Shown piece by piece: positions 59,782 through 64,000 of a stretch of 64,000 nt of DNA. The stretch is from Bradyrhizobium yuanmingense (GTDB lineage: Bacteria; Pseudomonadota; Alphaproteobacteria; Rhizobiales; Xanthobacteraceae): assembly GCF_900094575.1 (NCBI RefSeq), contig NZ_FMAE01000007.1, forward strand, positions 496,001 to 560,000, in the 5' to 3' direction. The translations under genes and the position numbers were made by a program. The notes beneath the pieces are model-generated. The model was given only the letters and a program-made list of their open reading frames with translations. It had not been told where the DNA came from and ran no database searches. Every line of letters starts with the position of its first letter. Within the stretch, counting starts at the first letter, position 1.

Positions 59782-60387
59782 ATGATGACCTACTCGCTGC
59801 TCTACGCCTTCCTCGTCTTCATGGTCGTGATGTATTTCACGCCCGGGCCGAACAACATCATGCTGCTGTCCTCCGGCCTGACCTACGGCTTCCGGCGCAC
59901 CATCCCGCACATCGTCGGCATCGTGCTCGGTTTCGCCTTCATGGTCGCCGCGGTCGGCCTCGGGCTCGGCTCCGTGTTCCTGGCCTATCCGATCCTCCAG
60001 ACCATCCTGAAATATGCCGGTGCCGCCTATCTGATCTATCTCGCCGCTGTGATCGCCATGGCCGGTCCGGCCAAGCCGGGCGAGGAGAATGGCCGCGGCC
60101 CCATGACCTTCTGGGGCGCGGCCATGTTCCAGTGGATCAATGCCAAGGGTTGGGTGATCGTGATCGGCACCATCACTGCCTATGCGGCGATCGCCCAATT
60201 CCCGCTCAACATCGCCATTCAGACCGTGATCAGCCTCGTCGTCGGCACGGTCTCGACGGTAGTCTGGGCGCTATTCGGTACCGCATTGCGGCCGGTTCTG
60301 ACTTCCGAGCGGCTGGTCCGCGCCTTCAACATCCTGATGGCGATCCTGCTGCTGGCCTCCCTCTACCCCGTTTTCATGGATGCATGA
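59782..60387 (+). CDS. LysE family translocator
   Basis: A 201-residue, six-helix exporter. The LysE/RhtB signature is MYFTPGPNNIMLLSSGL and the second region QWINAKGWVIVIGTI is typical. GAGGG precedes the ATG; a second ATG follows directly. This family exports amino acids. Its place between ilvH and ilvC hints at export of a branched-chain amino acid. Confidence 0.9.
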   Translation: MMTYSLLYAFLVFMVVMYFTPGPNNIMLLSSGLTYGFRRTIPHIVGIVLGFAFMVAAVGLGLGSVFLAYPILQTILKYAGAAYLIYLAAVIAMAGPAKPGEENGRGPMTFWGAAMFQWINAKGWVIVIGTITAYAAIAQFPLNIAIQTVISLVVGTVSTVVWALFGTALRPVLTSERLVRAFNILMAILLLASLYPVFMDA

Positions 60388-60520
60388 TGTCGCGGATTTC
60401 CATGCAGAAACGGGTTTCCCTCAGGGCTGAAAATGCTCTAGACAGCCCCCGAAATCCGCAAATTTCACCCTTCGGACACTGACCATTGGCCGATTTCGGC
60501 CCTGAACGAGGAAACGACCT

Positions 60521-61540
60521 ATGCGTGTTTATTACGATCGCGACGCCGACCTGAACCTGATCAAGGGCAAGAAGGTCGCCATCGTCGGCTACGGCAGCCA
60601 GGGTCACGCCCATGCGCTCAACCTGAAGGATTCCGGCGTAAAGGAAGTCGCCATTGCGCTGCGCAAGGGTTCGGCTTCGGCGAAGAAGGCGGAAGCCGCC
60701 GGCTTCAAGGTGCTGGAAGTTGCGGAAGCTGCCAAATGGGCCGACCTCGTCATGATGCTGACCCCGGACGAGCTCCAGGGCGACATCTACCGCGAGCACT
60801 TGCACGACAACATGAAGAAGGGCGCTGCCCTGGTGTTCGCGCACGGCCTCAACGTTCACTTCAACCTGCTCGATCCGCGTGCCGACCTCGACGTGCTGAT
60901 GATCGCGCCGAAGGGCCCCGGCCACACTGTGCGCTCGGAATATCAGCGCGGCGGCGGCGTGCCCTGCCTGATCGCAATTGCGAAGGACGTCTCGGGCAAT
61001 GCCCATGACCTTGGCCTGTCCTACGCCTCCGCGATCGGCGGCGGCCGCGCCGGCATCATCGAGACCACGTTCAAGGAAGAGTGCGAGACCGACCTGTTCG
61101 GCGAGCAGGTCGTGCTGTGCGGCGGCCTGGTCGAGCTGATCAAGGGCGGCTACGAGACCCTGGTCGAAGCCGGCTACGCGCCGGAGATGGCCTACTTCGA
61201 GTGCCTGCACGAAGTGAAGCTGATCGTCGACCTGATCTATGAAGGCGGCATCGCCAACATGAACTACTCGATCTCCAACACCGCCGAGTACGGCGAGTAC
61301 GTCACCGGCCCGCGCATCATCACCGACGAGACCAAGAAGGAGATGCGCAAGGTTCTGGCCGACATCCAGGGCGGTAAGTTCGCCCGCGACTGGATGCTCG
61401 AGAACAAGGTCAACCAGACCTCGTTCAAGGCGACCCGTGCCAAGCTCGCCGAGCACCCGATCGAGGAAGTCGGCGCGAAGCTGCGCGACATGATGCCCTG
61501 GATCAAGAAGGGCGCGCTGGTCGACAAGAGCAAGAACTGA
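60521..61540 (+). CDS. ilvC: Ketol-acid reductoisomerase (class I)
   Basis: A 339-residue enzyme. The NADPH motif is VAIVGYGSQGHAHALNL and the Mg-binding acid residues are in the C-terminal knotted domain (SYASAIGGGRAGIIETTFKEECETDLFGEQ). It converts acetolactate to dihydroxyisovalerate. The 133-base gap before it holds a small GGCCGA-TT-TCGGCC hairpin (60487-60500), a possible leader structure. Confidence 0.97.
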   Translation: MRVYYDRDADLNLIKGKKVAIVGYGSQGHAHALNLKDSGVKEVAIALRKGSASAKKAEAAGFKVLEVAEAAKWADLVMMLTPDELQGDIYREHLHDNMKKGAALVFAHGLNVHFNLLDPRADLDVLMIAPKGPGHTVRSEYQRGGGVPCLIAIAKDVSGNAHDLGLSYASAIGGGRAGIIETTFKEECETDLFGEQVVLCGGLVELIKGGYETLVEAGYAPEMAYFECLHEVKLIVDLIYEGGIANMNYSISNTAEYGEYVTGPRIITDETKKEMRKVLADIQGGKFARDWMLENKVNQTSFKATRAKLAEHPIEEVGAKLRDMMPWIKKGALVDKSKN

Positions 61541-61549
61541 CGTCTGCGC

Positions 61550-61591
61550 CGTCATTCCGGGTTCGCGCTCAGCGCGCGCCCCGGAATGACG
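61550..61591. repeat. Intergenic palindromic repeat, short form (CGTCATTCC...GGAATGACG)
   Basis: 12-base arms CGTCATTCCGGG/CCCGGAATGACG around an 18-base centre, nine bases after ilvC. It has the same GTCAT...ATGAC ends as the repeats at 30946-31030 and 52531-52635. Confidence 0.7.
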
Positions 61592-61648
61592 AGCGAAATT
61601 CAAGCTTCGCTCGCCAAGCCAAATCTTGGACCTTGGCGGCTATGGTCG

Positions 61649-61680
61649 AGCGAGATCGCAAACAGCGGTCTCGCTCTTTT
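61649..61680 (+). terminator. Intrinsic terminator downstream of ilvC
   Basis: AGCGAGATCGC/GCGGTCTCGCT arms (one G-U pair) with a five-base loop, followed by CTTTT. It lies about 110 bases after ilvC and beyond the palindromic repeat. Confidence 0.7.
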
Positions 61681-61766
61681 CGTCTCGGCGAGACATCGCT
61701 CGCTCATTCTTTCCGCGGCCTGAAGCGCAGTTGAGCGGCTCGGCTGCTGCCAAATACGGCGTCGCA

Positions 61767-62387
61767 TCAGCTCGCCGGGACGGTCTGCCCACGCGGATCG
61801 CAGGCCATCGCAATCATGCGCAGCGCCAGCACGATGAGCAGCGGAAGCAGGAAGGCGGCATAGAGCGGCATCGTCGGCACGCGCTTGCCGAACGAGACCA
61901 TGAACTGGAGCCAGAGGTAATAGCCGCCCACAAGGTGCAGGGCCCGCCAGGCGCGCGGGCCGATCAGTGCGGCGGTGCGGTCGAACGATGTCGCGCCCAT
62001 TGCGATGATGAAGCCGTAGCCGATGCCGCCGAAGACGTAGGAGGCTGCCGAGGTGGCCTCGGCAAATCCGGCCGGATCCATCCCGGCAAACGTCATGATC
62101 GCCACCGCGTGGATGGCGTGGGAGGCCGCGAAGCTAAGGCCCAGATAGCGGCGGTTGCGCTTCTGCCAGCGCGTCCAGGCATTGGGCCACAGCCGCGCCA
62201 GCGCCGCGGCGCTGAACGCGAGGCAGAACAACAGGAGCGAGCTTCGCGCCGTGAAGCGGATCACCATCCGAACGCCCTCGACCTCGAACTGCCGCATCGA
62301 GGCGATCCATAGGCTGAGTGCGACGAGGCTCACGCAGAGAACGGCCAGCAGGCGCCAGCCTTCGAGCCAGCTTCGACGTTCGGACAT
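61767..62387 (-). CDS. Ferric-reductase-like transmembrane protein
   Basis: A 206-residue protein with about six hydrophobic helices. Histidines that could ligate heme lie in SFAASHAIHAVAIM and WRALHLVGGYYLWLQFM, as in the ferric reductase/YedZ-like domain family. There is no flavin domain, so it may be only the heme-membrane module. It is divergent from a TetR gene, with two operator-like sites in between, suggesting specific induction. Confidence 0.75.
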   Translation of the reverse strand: MSERRSWLEGWRLLAVLCVSLVALSLWIASMRQFEVEGVRMVIRFTARSSLLLFCLAFSAAALARLWPNAWTRWQKRNRRYLGLSFAASHAIHAVAIMTFAGMDPAGFAEATSAASYVFGGIGYGFIIAMGATSFDRTAALIGPRAWRALHLVGGYYLWLQFMVSFGKRVPTMPLYAAFLLPLLIVLALRMIAMACDPRGQTVPAS

Positions 62388-62403
62388 GGCGATCTCCTCT
62401 CTA

Positions 62404-62463
62404 TGTAATCATCGATTACATTTGGCGTTGAAGGCGCCGTCAACGGTGTAATCATTGCTTACA
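62404..62463. promoter_or_regulatory. Two operator-like palindromes between divergent genes
   Basis: TGTAATC-ATC-GATTACA at 62404-62420 is perfect. TGTAATCATTGCTTACA at 62447-62463 is a near copy. The centres are 43 bases apart (about four helical turns). They are placed for control of both divergent genes by the TetR protein. Confidence 0.75.
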
Positions 62464-62492
62464 TTCACGTTCGGGTGAGGCTAGAAAGATCC

Positions 62493-63146
62493 ATGCCTGT
62501 CCATCAGCCGTCCAAGCCGCGCGCCCGCCGCCCTGCCACCGAAGCCCGGCCGTACCATCACGGCGACCTCCGCCGCGTGTTGATCGATGCTGCGCTGCAA
62601 CTCGCAGCGGAAGGCGCCGAAGTCTCGGTGCGGGAGGCCGCGCGCCGGGCCGCGGTGTCGCCGGGGGCGCCGTTCCGACACTTTCCCAACCGCGATGCGC
62701 TCATGGCGGCCGCGGCCGAGGAGGCGCAGCGGCGCTTTCGCGCCGAGATCGATGCGGCGCTGCGCGAGGCTCCGGCCGCCGACCCGCTCGCCCGCTTCCG
62801 CGCCTTCGGTCTCGCCTATTTGCGTTGGGCCATGCGCAATCCCGCGCATTTCGAGATCATCTCGACCGGGCGCTATTTTGCCCATGGCAGCTCGCCGGAC
62901 CTGACACGAGACAACGCCGAGCTGATCGCGCTAACGGAGCAGATGCTGGTCGACGCGGCAGAGCAAGGCCTGCTGCGGTCGGCCGACCTCAAGCGTATCC
63001 AGGTCGCCGGGCGCGCCCTCGTCTACGGTTTCGCTCGGATGAATCTCGACGGCCATTTCCCGCGCTGGGGCGTCGGGGAGGGCGAGATCGAGCGGATGGC
63101 GGAGGGGGTGATCGACCTGTTCATCGCAGGTATCGCAAAGCCCTAG
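62493..63146 (+). CDS. TetR/AcrR family transcriptional regulator
   Basis: About 217 residues. The helix-turn-helix reads VLIDAALQLAAEGAEVSVREAARRAAVSPGAPFRHFPNRDAL, which is unusual in having APFRHF in place of the common ALYYHF. The C-terminal domain is the WHG/TetR_C type (FRAFGLAYLRWAMRNPAHFEII). A GTG at 62475 is an alternative start. It probably represses the divergent ferric-reductase-like gene. Confidence 0.9.
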   Translation: MPVHQPSKPRARRPATEARPYHHGDLRRVLIDAALQLAAEGAEVSVREAARRAAVSPGAPFRHFPNRDALMAAAAEEAQRRFRAEIDAALREAPAADPLARFRAFGLAYLRWAMRNPAHFEIISTGRYFAHGSSPDLTRDNAELIALTEQMLVDAAEQGLLRSADLKRIQVAGRALVYGFARMNLDGHFPRWGVGEGEIERMAEGVIDLFIAGIAKP

Positions 63147-63356
63147 CGGGCCAGCGGCTCTGGTCGATGCCGTACGGCGCAGCCCGCTAACGTTAAGCGA
63201 AGGTCGGACCGCGCCGCGCGTTGCCTCTCCTTGATCATTCCGTTACAGTTTTATGACACGGTGCAGGCTTCCGGCTGCTCCGGACGCCCTGGCTGTTTTT
63301 GGGTCGGCCAGCCAGGCTTGGCATCACCGCGCCGGACCAGAAGTTGCGTGTCGTCG
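63147..63356. other. Gap without recognised gene
   Basis: About 210 bases between the TetR gene and the truncated membrane gene. No convincing reading frame, hairpin or promoter was seen. Confidence 0.4.
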
Positions 63357-64000
63357 ATGGCGTCCGCGCCCAATCCAGGTCCTTCTGCCACGACGGCCGT
63401 GCTGGCGAGCGTCGCCGCGCTCGGCATCTGGCGGCTGCTCGCGGTTGCAGCGCCGCATCTGGCGGCACTCGCCCTGATGTACGAGACCGAGACCGATTTC
63501 GGCTCGCGCCTGTCCTTCGCGCTGGCCTGGGGCATCCTCAACTTCTTCTGGATCACGCTGCTGCGTCGCCCCGCGCTGTCGGGTGCGCTGTCGCTGACCA
63601 TGGTGGTCGTGCTGGTGCTGCTGTCGCGGCTCAAGCACGACGTCGTGCAGATGACGGTCAACTTCATCGACCTGATGATGATCGACCGCGACTCCGTCGC
63701 GTTCCTGTTCACGATCTTCCCGAACTTACGCTGGTCGGTGATCCTGGCCGGTCTGGTCACGCTGCCGCTGATGTATGCGCTGTGGTGGCTCGATCCGTTC
63801 CGCATCCGCCGCCTGCCAGCGCTCGCCTGCAAGCTCGCCTGCCTTGCCGCCCTGGTCTGCTATTCGCTCTATCACCCGGACGAGGCCTGGCGCGGCTATT
63901 ACGACGACGGCTATCTCTCGAAATTCTTCCGCTCGGGCGTCACGGCCGTCTCCGATTTTGCGCAATACGGCTTCATGGAGGCGTCTGCTTCGACCGGCGA
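63357..64000 (+). CDS. LTA synthase/sulfatase family membrane protein (partial, C-terminus missing)
   Basis: The first 214 or so residues are visible; the gene continues past the right edge. Hydrophobic helices occur at about 15-42, 50-66, 73-90 and 125-145. The loop LSRLKHDVVQMTVNFIDLMMIDRDSV resembles the N-terminal membrane part of LtaS/OpgB-like phosphoglycerol transferases. The catalytic sulfatase domain would lie outside the window, so the call rests on the membrane portion only. Confidence 0.6.
   Translation, partial: MASAPNPGPSATTAVLASVAALGIWRLLAVAAPHLAALALMYETETDFGSRLSFALAWGILNFFWITLLRRPALSGALSLTMVVVLVLLSRLKHDVVQMTVNFIDLMMIDRDSVAFLFTIFPNLRWSVILAGLVTLPLMYALWWLDPFRIRRLPALACKLACLAALVCYSLYHPDEAWRGYYDDGYLSKFFRSGVTAVSDFAQYGFMEASASTG

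Noticed and set aside
60487..60500. Small GGCCGA-TT-TCGGCC hairpin before ilvC as a possible riboswitch
   Set aside because: Only one short stem is visible and no known riboswitch core was recognised; mentioned only in the ilvC entry.

Overview
The window reads as a chromosomal segment of a high-GC alphaproteobacterium of the Nitrobacteraceae, most likely Bradyrhizobium or a close relative. Supporting signs are GC-rich codon use throughout, a two-piece permuted tmRNA gene whose tag reads ANDNFAPVAQAA, an alpha-type sspB, the tctBAC/Bug transporter style, DUF6894, DUF1488, DUF4169 and DUF2336 proteins, and palindromic intergenic repeats. No prophage, complete insertion sequence, CRISPR array or tRNA was seen. 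Most of the window is ordinary core genome, with one accessory-looking patch of very small genes (21.4-25.1 kb).

Layout. 0-2 kb: an operon on the minus strand (Mpo1-like protein, NAD-dependent epimerase, isoprenylcysteine methyltransferase-like protein). 2.2-6.2 kb: an OmpA-like and a Cys-containing envelope protein, an orphan HicB-type protein and a UvrD/PcrA helicase carrying an in-frame palindromic insertion. 6.4-14.4 kb: a small DUF1328 membrane protein, thioesterase, FAD oxidase, His/Gly-rich LTXXQ-like protein, caspase-like protease, 2-hydroxyacid dehydrogenase and an orphan ABC substrate-binding protein. 14.6-21.2 kb: two composite GGDEF-EAL proteins flanking an MFS transporter. 21.4-25.1 kb: small-gene patch with cspA, an rpsU starting at TTG, and several short hypothetical genes including a 32-residue membrane peptide. 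25.1-27.1 kb: divergent TetR regulator and cytochrome P450 with a perfect operator-like palindrome between them. 27.2-32.6 kb: AsmA-like protein and a DUF2336 gene. 32.7-36.7 kb: KaiC-like ATPase overlapping a hybrid histidine kinase, then a GNAT gene. 36.8-39.6 kb: feoAB with a candidate iron-response box, then an RHH/DUF4169 pair. 39.8-42.3 kb: fumC, sspB and ssrA. 42.7-46.4 kb: chromate-transporter remnant and tctB-tctA-tctC. 46.6-52.5 kb: thyA-GNAT-folA, then hflK-hflC-DUF2065-degP. 52.6-54.5 kb: divergent serB and miaA. 54.6-61.5 kb: branched-chain amino acid cluster (attenuator leader, ilvI, threonine dehydratase, ilvH, a methyltransferase, two exporters, ilvC). 61.7-64 kb: ferric-reductase-like membrane protein and divergent TetR with two operator-like sites, then a truncated LTA-synthase-like gene.

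Genes that work together: ssrA tags stalled peptides and SspB delivers tagged proteins to ClpXP. HflKC and DegP form an envelope quality-control block. thyA and folA form the folate-thymidylate cycle. ilvI, ilvH, ilvC and the threonine dehydratase cover the first steps of isoleucine and valine synthesis, and a Leu/Ile/Val-rich leader peptide with a terminator precedes them. The most interesting signals are the helicase insertion, the KaiC-kinase operon without KaiB, the ilv attenuator with an interposed dehydratase gene, the TetR operators, and the small-gene patch.
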